Source: Nocardioides anomalus (GTDB taxonomy: Bacteria > Actinomycetota > Actinomycetes > Propionibacteriales > Nocardioidaceae). Taken from it: 64,000 nucleotides of DNA. Shown here piece by piece: positions 1-7,915 of the stretch (positions are counted from its first letter, which is position 1; every line of letters begins with the position of its first letter). The notes beneath the pieces were generated by a model, which was not told where the DNA came from, did no database searches, and saw only the letters and a program-made list of their open reading frames with translations. The translations under genes and the position numbers were made by a program. The stretch spans positions 4,402,001 through 4,466,000 of the forward strand of contig NZ_CP049257.1 in assembly GCF_011046535.1 (NCBI RefSeq), written 5' to 3'.

Positions 1-1014
1 GGCCGCGCCGACACCACCCAGCACCACGGCCCCGGCGACGACGACGCGCCGCGCCTGGGGTGGCGTGCCGCCGGTGGCGGCGAGCAGGGCCAGCGACCGC
101 TGCTGCTTGCGCGCGCTCACCGCGAACGCCGGCCCGGCCAGCAGCACGACCTCGATGAGGGCCATCACCACGACCAGCCCGATGACCGCGAGGGACGAGT
201 CGTCGCTCGAGCCGGGCTGGAGGCCCGGCGGCCACTGCGACGACGGCGGCGGGTGCTCGATCACCGAGCGCGACGCGACGAGGGCGCCGATGGCGTTGAG
301 CTGGCGGACGGTGGCCCAGGAGACCGCGCCGCCGTCGACCAGCCAGGTGGTCGCGCCCTCGGTCTGCACCCCGAGGGTGTCGAGGGGTCCGGCCGCCACC
401 GGGAAGCCGCGCACCGTCGCGGACTCCGCCACGCCGACGATGGTCGGCGCCGCCGGGGCGCCGTCCGCGGTGAGGTCGAGGCGGTCGCCGACGTCGTACC
501 CCTCGTCGAGGAGCGCCTGATTGACCACCACCTCGCCGGCGGCGCGCGGCAGCCGGCCCGAGGTGAGCCGGAAGAGGCCGTCGGTGACCGGGTCGGACAG
601 GTCGGTCTCCACGGCCTGGGCGTCGGTGCGGCCGTCGTCGGTGGCGATCTGGACCTGGCCCTGGCGCAGGTCGAGCAGGCGGGCACCGTCGAGCAGCGAG
701 GCGACCTGGTCGGCGTCCGGCGCCGGGCTCTCGCCGTCGCCCTGGAGGTTGGGGAAGCCGTCCTCGGGGTCGGGCCGCTGCTGGACGTCCTGGATCCCGT
801 CGGTCACGGTGACCAGCGCCTGCGCGGAGCCGAGCCGCCGGTCGAGCGACTCCGGGCCGCTCACCGACGAGGTCGAGATGAGCACGTCGGCGGCGGTCAC
901 CGCCAGGACCGGCAGCGCGATCATGAGCAGCACCAGCGCCGAGCGGGCGCGGTGGCGTACGGCGTCGCGACGGGCAAGCCGGAGCGGCAGCCGCCACGCG
1001 GAGAGGGACCTCAC
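1..1014 (-). CDS. FtsX/MacB-type ABC transporter permease (C-terminal part outside window)
   Basis: An open frame runs on the minus strand from a GTG at 1014 to the window edge (338 codons) and was found by direct translation. It has one membrane segment at about residues 26-43, a long extracytoplasmic region of about 230 residues, and a second membrane segment at about 273-300 followed by a basic cytoplasmic stretch. This layout is that of a MacB_PCD/FtsX permease. Its GTG overlaps the stop of the ATPase gene in a GTGA, so the two are co-translated and presumably form one exporter under the PadR gene upstream. The substrate is unknown. Antibiotic or lipoprotein export is typical of the family. 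Confidence 0.85.
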   Translation of the reverse strand, partial: MRSLSAWRLPLRLARRDAVRHRARSALVLLMIALPVLAVTAADVLISTSSVSGPESLDRRLGSAQALVTVTDGIQDVQQRPDPEDGFPNLQGDGESPAPDADQVASLLDGARLLDLRQGQVQIATDDGRTDAQAVETDLSDPVTDGLFRLTSGRLPRAAGEVVVNQALLDEGYDVGDRLDLTADGAPAAPTIVGVAESATVRGFPVAAGPLDTLGVQTEGATTWLVDGGAVSWATVRQLNAIGALVASRSVIEHPPPSSQWPPGLQPGSSDDSSLAVIGLVVVMALIEVVLLAGPAFAVSARKQQRSLALLAATGGTPPQARRVVVAGAVVLGGVGAA

Positions 1015-1733
1015 CGGTCCGCGCCGGCGTCGACCAGGGACTCGACCCGGTCGGTGCCGGTCTCGTCGACCACCACGCCGTCGCGCAGGAACACCACCCG
1101 GTCGGCCCAGGCCGCGTGCCGGGCCTCGTGGGTGACGAGCACGCCGGCCGCGCCCGCGTCGCAGCGCGAGCGGAGCAGGCGCAGGATCTCCTCGCCGGTC
1201 TCGGTGTCGAGGGCGCCGGTGGGCTCGTCGGCCAGCACGAGCCGCCGCTCCCCCACCACCGCGCGGGCGATCGCGACCCGCTGCTGCTGGCCGCCGGACA
1301 TGTGGTCGGGGAACCGGTCGGCCAGGTCGGGGATCCCGACCTCCTCCAGTGCCTCCCGGGCCAGGGCCCGCGCGGACCGGCCGCTGCGGCCGTCGAGCTC
1401 CAGCGGCAGCGCGACGTTCTCGACGGCGGTCAGGGCCGGGATGAGGTTGAAGTCCTGGAAGACGTAGCCGATCGACGTGCGCCGCAGCCGGGCGCGTCCG
1501 CGCGCGCCGAGCTCGACCAGGTCCTGGTCCTCGACGCGCACCGACCCGGTCGTCGGCGTGTCCAGGCCGCCCGCCAGCGTGAGCAGCGTCGACTTGCCCG
1601 AGCCCGACGGCCCCATGACCGCGACGAGCTCGCCGGCGTGGGCGGCGAAGGTGACGCCGCGCAGGGCCTGCACCGCCGTCTCGCCCTCGCCGTGGACCCG
1701 GGTGACGGTGTCGAGCCGGAGCACCGCGCTCAT
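1011..1733 (-). CDS. MacB/LolD-type ABC transporter ATP-binding protein
   Basis: The 240-residue product has a Walker A motif at about residues 41-49 (GPSGSGKST), a Q-loop in YVFQDFNLIPALT, the signature MSGGQQQRVAIARA, and Walker B LVLADEPTGALD. The ADEPTGALD form and the NLIPALTAxEN stretch are typical of the MacB/LolD/FtsE group that works with FtsX-like permeases. The ATG at 1731-1733 overlaps the stop of the PadR gene (ATGA). The stop overlaps the start of the permease (GTGA). The three genes therefore form one tight operon, and PadR repression of an efflux pump is the likely arrangement. Confidence 0.93.
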   Translation of the reverse strand: MSAVLRLDTVTRVHGEGETAVQALRGVTFAAHAGELVAVMGPSGSGKSTLLTLAGGLDTPTTGSVRVEDQDLVELGARGRARLRRTSIGYVFQDFNLIPALTAVENVALPLELDGRSGRSARALAREALEEVGIPDLADRFPDHMSGGQQQRVAIARAVVGERRLVLADEPTGALDTETGEEILRLLRSRCDAGAAGVLVTHEARHAAWADRVVFLRDGVVVDETGTDRVESLVDAGADR

Positions 1734-2323
1734 CGGGTGGCCTCCTTCGCGCCGGTCGTGGCGGTCGTGCTCGCGGTGGGCGCGTCGGCGCGCTCGAGCT
1801 GGGCGCGCCGCAGCCGGGCCTCGCAGTGGTCGAGCCAGCGCACCTCGGCCTCCGCCGCGAAGACCAGCGAGTCGAGGACCAGGCTCCACGCCATGTCCGC
1901 GGGGTCGGCGAGGTCGGTCGGCCGGGCCCGCTTGAGCCGGGTGTAGTCCTGCAGTGCCGACATCGTCGCGCTGCGCTGCTGCTGGATCACGCCGCCCACG
2001 TCGACGCCGGGCACGGTCACCGCGAGGGCCAGCTTGATGGCCAGCTCGTCGCGCGGCGGCTGGGTCCGCTCGACCGGAGTGGTGAACCAGGTCGCCACCT
2101 CGTCGCGTCCGGCGTCGGTCACGCGGTAGATGACGTGGCCCTCCCCGTCGGCACCGTCCTCGGCCACCAGGCCGTCGCGCTCGAGGCGGGTCAGCGTCGT
2201 GTAGACCTGCCCGACGTTCAGCGGCCAGGTCGAGCCGGTGCGCCGCTCGAACTCCGAGCGCAACTGGTAGCCGTACATCGGGCCCTGCTCGAGCAGGGCC
2301 AACAGGGCCTGGCGGACCGACAT
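1730..2323 (-). CDS. PadR family transcriptional regulator
   Basis: The 197-residue protein begins with MSVRQALLALLEQGPMYGYQLRSEFE, the N-terminal winged-helix signature of PadR regulators. A C-terminal helical region of about 100 residues follows (PadR_C/Vir_C type). I start it at the ATG 2321-2323 because an AAGGAGA ribosome site lies seven bases upstream; an in-frame start 16 codons earlier would run through the operator. The gene is first in an operon with an ABC ATPase and permease. PadR proteins usually repress their own operon and are released by toxic compounds, so this is probably an efflux regulator. The ligand cannot be told from sequence. Confidence 0.92.
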   Translation of the reverse strand: MSVRQALLALLEQGPMYGYQLRSEFERRTGSTWPLNVGQVYTTLTRLERDGLVAEDGADGEGHVIYRVTDAGRDEVATWFTTPVERTQPPRDELAIKLALAVTVPGVDVGGVIQQQRSATMSALQDYTRLKRARPTDLADPADMAWSLVLDSLVFAAEAEVRWLDHCEARLRRAQLERADAPTASTTATTGAKEATR

Positions 2324-2343
2324 GAGCGTCTCCTTCGCGGTGG

Positions 2344-2367
2344 ATACTGGGTATGTATACCACGTAT
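2344..2367. promoter_or_regulatory. Candidate PadR operator
   Basis: A 24-bp dyad lies 20 bp upstream of the padR start. The inner arms GGTAT and ATACC flank a GT centre, and outer ATAC and GTAT arms extend it; 18 of 24 positions are symmetric. It is AT-rich in an otherwise GC-rich region. Its position over the promoter fits autorepression by the PadR protein. Confidence 0.6.
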
Positions 2368-2437
2368 GCATGACACCGGAAGAGCGCTAGAAAGCCCTCT
2401 GCGCGGACGTCGGCGCCGCTCCCGCAGACTGGGCGCC

Positions 2438-3184
2438 ATGCCGACCACCCTCATCACCGGTGCCTCCTCCGGGCTCGGCGCCGAGCTGGCCCGCCAGCTG
2501 GCCGCGAAGGGCCACGACCTCGCGCTCTGCGCACGCCGCACCGACCGGCTCGACGCGCTGCGCACCGAGATCGCCGCCGCGCACCCCGACGTACGGGTCG
2601 AGGTGCGCGCCCTCGACGTGACCGACGACGACCGGGTGTTCGAGGTGGTCCGCGCGTTCCGCGACGACTTCGGCGGCCTGGACCGGGTGGTGGTCAACGC
2701 CGGGCTGGGCAAGGGCGCGCCGCTCGGCACCGGGCGCCACGACGCCAACCGCGAGACGGCGATGACCAACTTCGTCGCGGCCCTCGCGCAGGCCGAGGCC
2801 GCGATGGAGGTCTTCCGCGCCCAGGACCGCGGGCACCTGGTCCTGGTCTCGTCGATGTCGGCGATGCGCGGGATGCCGAAGTCCATGACCGTGTACGCCG
2901 CGACCAAGGCCGCGCTGTCCCACCTCGGCGAGGGGCTGCAGTACGAGCTGCTGGGCCGGCCGATCAAGGTCACCGTGCTGCACTGCGGCTACATCGCCTC
3001 GGAGATGAACGAGTCGGTGCAGCAGCAGGTGCGGTTCATGGTCTCCACCGAGGACGGCGTGCGCGCGATGGTCGACGCCATCGAGAAGGAGAAGGCCCAG
3101 GCCTACGTGCCGGCCCTGCCCTGGACCGCGCTGGCACCCGTCATGCGCCACACGCCCCTGCCCCTGCTCAAGCGCCTGCTCTGA
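2438..3184 (+). CDS. Short-chain dehydrogenase/reductase (SDR)
   Basis: The 248-residue protein is a classical SDR. It has the cofactor motif TGASSGLG at residues 7-14, NAG at 87-89, a catalytic serine near 138-139, and YxxxK with Tyr153 and Lys157. An Arg-rich stretch after strand 2 (CARRTDR) suggests NADP(H). The start at 2438 places the Rossmann strand directly at the N-terminus, as is usual. The gene is divergent from padR and its last 17 bases overlap the end of the convergent VanZ-RDD gene. The substrate is unknown; the C-terminal region (LHCGYIASEMN) resembles membrane-associated SDRs acting on lipid or retinol-like substrates. Confidence 0.9.
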   Translation: MPTTLITGASSGLGAELARQLAAKGHDLALCARRTDRLDALRTEIAAAHPDVRVEVRALDVTDDDRVFEVVRAFRDDFGGLDRVVVNAGLGKGAPLGTGRHDANRETAMTNFVAALAQAEAAMEVFRAQDRGHLVLVSSMSAMRGMPKSMTVYAATKAALSHLGEGLQYELLGRPIKVTVLHCGYIASEMNESVQQQVRFMVSTEDGVRAMVDAIEKEKAQAYVPALPWTALAPVMRHTPLPLLKRLL

Positions 3185-4259
3185 CCCCGCGCCGCTCGAC
3201 CGGGTCCTCGTCCGCGTCGTCGCCGATGCGCAGGTCCAGGTGGCCCAGGGTGTGGCTGAGCCCGCGGTGGCCGCGGGTGCGCCAGGCGAAGACCAGCGTC
3301 ACCACGACGTACGCCGCCAGGAGGGCCAGCGCGACCGGCCCGACGACCTGGTTCCACAGCGGGGCGAGCACGAAGAGCGGCCCGACGCCGAGCGCGAGCT
3401 TGACCAGCCGGCCCGGCAGCAGCAGGGCGCGCCGGCGGGGGACGGTGTGCAACGAGACCACCCACTCCCCGACGGTCCGGCCGGCGCCGAGGACCAGGAC
3501 GGCCTCGACCACGAACGGCACGCCCCACTGCAGCGCGGCCTGCACGGTCTGGTCCACGCGGTCGTCGACGAGGTAGAGCGCCCACGCGCGGTAGGCCAGC
3601 GCGGCCACCGCCCCGGCGATGGCGATGAAGAGGACGTCGCAGACCATCCCCACCAGTCGGCGACCGGAGGAGATCGTGGTGGGCAGGACGACGTCGGGCC
3701 GGCGTCGACGCACGACCAGCGCCGACACCAGCGAGCCCAGGGCGGCACCGAGGGTGTTGACGATGAGGTCGTCGACGTCGAAGAGCCGGTAGGCGCAGGA
3801 GTAGAGGTGCCACACGCCGGTGCGCTGGGTCAGCTCGACGAGCAGCGAGACCGTGAAGCCCACCAGGGTGGCGACCACGACGCCGCGGTGCGCGATGACC
3901 CGGATGAAGAAGCCGAGCGGCACGAACAGCAGCACGTTGAGCACGATCTGCAGGAACGCCGGCTCGCGCAGCAGCGCGAGCGGCCCGCCGCGGTCGGGGA
4001 CGTGGATCAGCCCGAGGGAGCCGAACACGTCCCACTGGCTGCCCTTGCAGGCGAAGGTGCCGTCGGCCGGCATCGGCAGCAGGGTGTAGGTCCAGATGGC
4101 CAGCGCGTAGACCGCCGCGCTGACCAGGACGGCCAGGTCGAGCGGCCCGAGCCGGCCGTCGAGGCGGTACTGCACGGCTGCGGTCGGGATGAGCAGCAGC
4201 ACCGCCAGCAGCGTGCCGAGGACGACCGCGACGAGCGCGTTGGTCGCCTGGTCGCCCAC
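3168..4259 (-). CDS. VanZ-RDD fusion integral membrane protein
   Basis: The 363-residue protein is mostly hydrophobic, with about eight or nine predicted membrane segments. Residues 1-185 resemble the VanZ family (TYTLLPMP, LNVLLFVPLGFF, ELTQR, DVDDLIVNTLGAALG). Residues 200-345 resemble an RDD domain (GRRLVGMVCDVLFIAIAG, TVGEWVVSLHTVPRR). VanZ-like proteins are linked to low-level teicoplanin resistance, but most members have no known role, and RDD domains are thought to be transporters or channels. The gene stands alone, convergent with and overlapping the SDR gene. Family assignment is good; function is unknown. Confidence 0.85.
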   Translation of the reverse strand: MGDQATNALVAVVLGTLLAVLLLIPTAAVQYRLDGRLGPLDLAVLVSAAVYALAIWTYTLLPMPADGTFACKGSQWDVFGSLGLIHVPDRGGPLALLREPAFLQIVLNVLLFVPLGFFIRVIAHRGVVVATLVGFTVSLLVELTQRTGVWHLYSCAYRLFDVDDLIVNTLGAALGSLVSALVVRRRRPDVVLPTTISSGRRLVGMVCDVLFIAIAGAVAALAYRAWALYLVDDRVDQTVQAALQWGVPFVVEAVLVLGAGRTVGEWVVSLHTVPRRRALLLPGRLVKLALGVGPLFVLAPLWNQVVGPVALALLAAYVVVTLVFAWRTRGHRGLSHTLGHLDLRIGDDADEDPVERRGVRAGA

Positions 4260-4302
4260 GGGGGCGAGACTACGACCGGCGTACGGCGGGACCCAGAGGG
4301 AG

Positions 4303-5754
4303 TCAGCCGGCCTCCACCGGGCCGCGCGGGGCGTCGCTGCGGTAGTCGGTGTACTGGTAGGGGTTGTCGAGGAGCGCGGTCTCCGGCACGTCGGGGTTCA
4401 TGCCGGCCTGCCACGCCTCCTCGCCCATCACCGAGCGCAGGTGGTCGATCGTGTTCTCGACCTGGGTGCGGATGGCCGCGAGGTCGACGCCCTGCAGCTC
4501 GCCGTCGCGCTTGACCACCCGGCCGTCGACCAGGACGGTGTGCACCTGGTCGCGCTGGGCCTGGAAGGCCACGTGGCCGTAGGGGTTGAGGACGGGGAAC
4601 GACACCGGCGACCGGTCGTCCTTGAGCAGGACCAGGTCGGCCTTCTTGCCGACCTCGATGCTGCCGAGGTCGGCGTCACGGCCGAGGGCGGCGGCGCCAC
4701 CGCGCGTGGCCCACTCGACGACCTGGCTGGCCCGCAGCGCGCTGTGGGTGACGGTGTCGCCGCCGCGGTGCGCCTCCATGTGCTCGCGCGAGCGGTCCGC
4801 CCCCAGCGTGGCCCGCATCGCGCTGAACAGGTCGCCGCTCCACCACACACTGGTGTCCATGGACAGCGAGACCGGGATGCCGTGCTTGCGGATGGCCCAG
4901 GTGGGCGGGTAGCCCTGACCCGCGCTCTGCTCGCTCTCGGTGGAGACCGAGATCGAGCCGCCGGTCGCGGCGATGCGGTGGTAGGAGTCCTCGGTCAGCG
5001 TGGCCGCGTGGACGTAGACGGTCCCCGGCGTCATGAAGCCGTGCTCGTGCATGAGCCGGATGCCGTCGTCGTTGGTCGCGCCCCACACGCCTGCGTGGGT
5101 GGTCACGGTGACGCCCAGCTCGCGGGCCACCTCGAAGGCACCGCGCTCGGGGAACGCCGGGTCTCCGGGGACGTCGAAGGCCATCTGGAAGCCGAGCATG
5201 TCGTCGCCGGTGATCCGGCGGTCGACGAAGTCGCGGAACTCCGGGGCCGCCGACCACTCCGACGGGGGCGCCTGGATGTTGCCGTAGGCCAGCACGAAGC
5301 GGCCCGGCACCGCCTGCAGAGCGTCCACGGCCGCGTCGGCGTGGTCCACGGTCTGCAGGCCGTGCGACCAGTCCACGCACGTGGTGACGCCGGCGTCGAT
5401 CGCCTCGGCGGCGGCGAGCAGGTTGCCGGCGTGGATGTCCTCGGGTCGGAAGTGCTTGCCGTTCTCGAGGTAGTACCAGACGAAGTACTGCGTGAGCGTC
5501 CAGTCGGCGCCGTAGGCGCGCATCGCGGTCTGCCACATGTGGCGGTGGGTGTCGACCATGCCCGGCATCACGATGCCGCGGCTGGCGTCGACCTCGACCG
5601 CACCGGGAGGCGCCTCGAGGCCGGGGCCGACGGCGGCGATCCGGTCGTCCTGGGTGAGGACGTCGGCGTCGGTCAGCACCGTCTTCGCGTCGTCCATGGT
5701 CAGCACCGTCGCGCCGCGCAGCAGCACCGGCGGTCGCGCGCCCTGGTCAGCCAT
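4303..5754 (-). CDS. Metal-dependent amidohydrolase (cytosine deaminase/chlorohydrolase-like)
   Basis: The 483-residue protein belongs to the amidohydrolase superfamily. It has the metal-binding DTHRH motif after the strand MPGMVDTHRHMW near residue 71, a second histidine in TTHAGVWG, a third in VYVHAATL, and an aspartate in LSMDTSVWW. The order fits the subtype-III group of aminohydrolases (AtzA/TrzN, SsnA, 8-oxoguanine deaminase). The likely reaction is hydrolytic deamination or dechlorination of an N-heterocycle. The start at 5754 follows a purine-rich GAGG stretch. The gene is divergent from the IclR gene across a region with two dyads, which suggests joint control with the ring-cleavage operon. 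Confidence 0.85.
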   Translation of the reverse strand: MADQGARPPVLLRGATVLTMDDAKTVLTDADVLTQDDRIAAVGPGLEAPPGAVEVDASRGIVMPGMVDTHRHMWQTAMRAYGADWTLTQYFVWYYLENGKHFRPEDIHAGNLLAAAEAIDAGVTTCVDWSHGLQTVDHADAAVDALQAVPGRFVLAYGNIQAPPSEWSAAPEFRDFVDRRITGDDMLGFQMAFDVPGDPAFPERGAFEVARELGVTVTTHAGVWGATNDDGIRLMHEHGFMTPGTVYVHAATLTEDSYHRIAATGGSISVSTESEQSAGQGYPPTWAIRKHGIPVSLSMDTSVWWSGDLFSAMRATLGADRSREHMEAHRGGDTVTHSALRASQVVEWATRGGAAALGRDADLGSIEVGKKADLVLLKDDRSPVSFPVLNPYGHVAFQAQRDQVHTVLVDGRVVKRDGELQGVDLAAIRTQVENTIDHLRSVMGEEAWQAGMNPDVPETALLDNPYQYTDYRSDAPRGPVEAG

Positions 5755-5793
5755 TCGCCCTCCTCGGCGTGGTCCGTCCGTGCCGCCGTCCCT

Positions 5794-5827
5794 TGTCGGG
5801 ATACCCGGGTACCCGGGTATCCCGACA
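5794..5827. promoter_or_regulatory. Perfect 34-bp palindrome between divergent genes
   Basis: The left half TGTCGGGATACCCGGGT is followed immediately by its exact reverse complement. The centre lies between 5810 and 5811. The core also carries two tandem copies of ACCCGGGT. It sits 40 bp upstream of the amidohydrolase start and 92 bp upstream of the iclR start. It could be a regulator operator or a cruciform. With no loop and no T-tract it is unlikely to be a terminator. Confidence 0.75.
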
Positions 5828-5830
5828 GTT

Positions 5831-5846
5831 GCGGACACCCGTCCGC
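5831..5846. promoter_or_regulatory. Candidate IclR operator, copy 1
   Basis: The inverted repeat GCGGAC-ACCC-GTCCGC lies just beyond the 34-bp palindrome in the amidohydrolase/iclR intergenic region. The same arms and spacing recur at 6719-6734 upstream of the CoA-transferase operon, so this is probably the binding site of the local IclR protein. Confidence 0.6.
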
Positions 5847-5918
5847 TGTGCGGTCGTCGCCACTCTGGCGCCGGAACGGCGAGGTGTCAACGGGTCCGCG
5901 GCGTGGGAGGGTGGCCCC

Positions 5919-6713
5919 ATGCCCCGCACCGGCACCGGCCCCGACTTCATCGAGGCCCTCGCCCGCGGCCTCGAGGTGATCACCGCCTTCCGGCCGGGTC
6001 GGGACGCGCTGACGCTGGCCGAGGTGTCCGCCGCGACCGGGCTGGCGCGACCGACCGTGCGGCGGATCCTGCTGACCCTGGCCGAGCTCGGCTACGTGCG
6101 CACCGACGGCGGGCGCTACGCCCTGACGCCGCGCGTGCTCGACCTCGGCACGGCGTACGTCGGGTCGCAGGGGCTGTGGGAGGTGGCCCGCCCGCACCTG
6201 GTCGCGCTGTCCGAGCGGACCGGCGAGTCGTGCTCGATGGCTCAGCTCGACGGCTCGGACATCGTCTACGTCGCGCGCGCCGCCGTGCCCAAGATCGTGG
6301 GGCTGTCGGTGCAGATCGGCACCCGCTTCCCCGCCCTGCAGACCTCGCTGGGCAAGGTGCTGCTGGCCGAGCTGCCCCGCGCCGAGCTCGACGCGGTGCT
6401 GGCCGAGCCCACCCGGTCCGGGCTCACCACCCTGTGGCACCCGACCGAGGCGGAGCGCGACGCCGAGCTGCGCGAGGTGCACGCGCGCGGTTGGGCGCTG
6501 ACCGACCAGCAGCTGGCCCTGGGGATCCGCTCGGTGGCCGCGCCGGTGCGCGACGGCGAGCGCGTGGTCGCCGCGGTGAACGTCAACACCCACGCCGCCG
6601 AGACCAGCCTCGAGGTGCTGGTCGAGCAGCACCTGCCGCTGCTGCTGCGCACCGCCGGCGACATCGGCGCGGACCTGGCGCGCTTGCGCTCCCTGCCCCA
6701 GGTGGTGTCATGA
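5919..6713 (+). CDS. IclR family transcriptional regulator (PcaR/PcaU/PobR-like)
   Basis: The 264-residue protein has an N-terminal winged helix (residues about 10-70, LTLAEVSAATGLARPTVRRILLTL). A C-terminal IclR effector domain contains the conserved SCSMAQLDGSDIVYVAR and the stretch FPALQTSLGKVLLA. These match the PcaR/PcaU/PobR branch, which responds to aromatic catabolic intermediates such as beta-ketoadipate or 4-hydroxybenzoate. I start it at the ATG 5919, preceded by GGGAGG. It lies between a divergent amidohydrolase and a downstream ring-cleavage operon. It likely controls both through the two GCGGAC-N4-GTCCGC sites. Whether it activates or represses is not visible. Confidence 0.92.
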   Translation: MPRTGTGPDFIEALARGLEVITAFRPGRDALTLAEVSAATGLARPTVRRILLTLAELGYVRTDGGRYALTPRVLDLGTAYVGSQGLWEVARPHLVALSERTGESCSMAQLDGSDIVYVARAAVPKIVGLSVQIGTRFPALQTSLGKVLLAELPRAELDAVLAEPTRSGLTTLWHPTEAERDAELREVHARGWALTDQQLALGIRSVAAPVRDGERVVAAVNVNTHAAETSLEVLVEQHLPLLLRTAGDIGADLARLRSLPQVVS

Positions 6714-6718
6714 TCTGA

Positions 6719-6734
6719 GCGGACAGTTGTCCGC
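6719..6734. promoter_or_regulatory. Candidate IclR operator, copy 2
   Basis: GCGGAC-AGTT-GTCCGC lies 5 bp after the iclR stop and 38 bp before the CoA-transferase start. Its arms and 4-bp spacing are identical to those of the site at 5831-5846. It suggests that the catabolic operon has its own regulated promoter. Confidence 0.62.
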
Positions 6735-6772
6735 AGGACGGTCAACACCCGCCCCACCCGAGGAGACGCCCG

Positions 6773-7915
6773 ATGCCCGGTCCGCTCGACGGCGTGCTCG
6801 TCGCGGACTTCTCCCGCGTCCTCGCCGGCCCCTACGCCACGATGCTGCTGGCCGACATGGGCGCCGAGGTGGTCAAGGTCGAGGGGCCGCCGACCGGCGA
6901 CGAGACCCGCTCGTGGACGCCGCCGGAGCGTGAGGGCGTCTCGACCTACTACCTGGGCGTCAACCGCGGCAAGCGCTCGGTCGTCCTCGACCTCCGCGAC
7001 CCGGACGACGTCGCGCTGGCCCGGGAGCTGGCCCGCCGCGCCGACGTGCTCATCGAGAACTTCCGGCCCGGCGGCATGGCCAAGTTCGGCCTCGACTACG
7101 CCTCGGTGCGCGAGCACAACCCGGCGGTGGTCTACGCCTCCATCAGCGGCTTCGGGTCCACCGACGGCAAGGACATGCCGGGCTACGACCTCCTGGTCCA
7201 GGCCATGTCCGGGCTGATGGACCTGACCGGCGCCCCGGACCGACCCGGCTACCGGGCGGGCATCTCGGTCTTCGACGTGATGGCCGGCAACCACGCGGTG
7301 ATCGGCATCCTGGCCGCGCTGCGCTCCCGGGACGCGGGCGGCGAGGGCCAGCACGTCGAGGTCAACCTGCTGTCCTCGGCCCTCACCGGTCTGGTCAACC
7401 ACAGCTCGGCCTGGGTCGCCGGCGGCGTGGTCCCGCACCGGATGGGCAACGCCCACCCGAGCGTCTTCCCCTACGAGCCGTTCCCGACCGCCGACGCCGA
7501 CCTGATCGTCATCGCGGCCAACGACCGCCAGTTCCAGCGGCTCTGTGCCGCGCTCGGTGCGCCGGAGCTGGCCCAGGACGAGCGGTTCCTCCACAACGGC
7601 GACCGGACCGCGAACCGCGACGCGCTGCGTCCGCTGCTCGAGGAGCGGCTGGCCGAGCGCGGGGCGCAGGAGTGGTTCGAGCTGCTGACCGAGGCCGGCG
7701 TCCCGTGCGGTCCGATCAACTCCATCGACGGGGGCTTCGCCGCGGCCGAGCGGTTCGGCCTCGACCCGGTCGTCACCGTCGGCGAGGGGGACCGGGCCCT
7801 GCCCACCACCCGCCACCCGATCCGCTTCTCCGGCACCCCGGTCGACTACGCGCTGCCACCGCCGGAGCTGGACGAGCACGGCACGGAGCTGAGGAAGTGG
7901 CTCACGAGTGACTGA
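6773..7915 (+). CDS. CaiB/BaiF family (class III) CoA transferase
   Basis: The 380-residue length is typical for family III CoA transferases. The N-terminus LDGVLVADFSRVLAGPYATMLLADMGAEVVKVE is the family signature. Asp168 in the VFDVMAG motif aligns with the catalytic aspartate of formyl-CoA transferase. The reaction moves CoA from a donor such as succinyl-CoA to a carboxylic acid. A GAGGAG ribosome site precedes the ATG. The gene overlaps the next gene by 8 bp. Because the next product is citryl-CoA-lyase-like, the likely substrate is a tertiary hydroxy acid that is activated here and then cleaved. The exact acid is unknown. Confidence 0.93.
   Translation: MPGPLDGVLVADFSRVLAGPYATMLLADMGAEVVKVEGPPTGDETRSWTPPEREGVSTYYLGVNRGKRSVVLDLRDPDDVALARELARRADVLIENFRPGGMAKFGLDYASVREHNPAVVYASISGFGSTDGKDMPGYDLLVQAMSGLMDLTGAPDRPGYRAGISVFDVMAGNHAVIGILAALRSRDAGGEGQHVEVNLLSSALTGLVNHSSAWVAGGVVPHRMGNAHPSVFPYEPFPTADADLIVIAANDRQFQRLCAALGAPELAQDERFLHNGDRTANRDALRPLLEERLAERGAQEWFELLTEAGVPCGPINSIDGGFAAAERFGLDPVVTVGEGDRALPTTRHPIRFSGTPVDYALPPPELDEHGTELRKWLTSD

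Noticed and set aside
4189..5979. Long open frame on the plus strand opposite the amidohydrolase
   Set aside because: It is an antisense shadow caused by high GC at third codon positions; it is low-complexity and lacks motifs, while the minus-strand frame has full amidohydrolase motifs.
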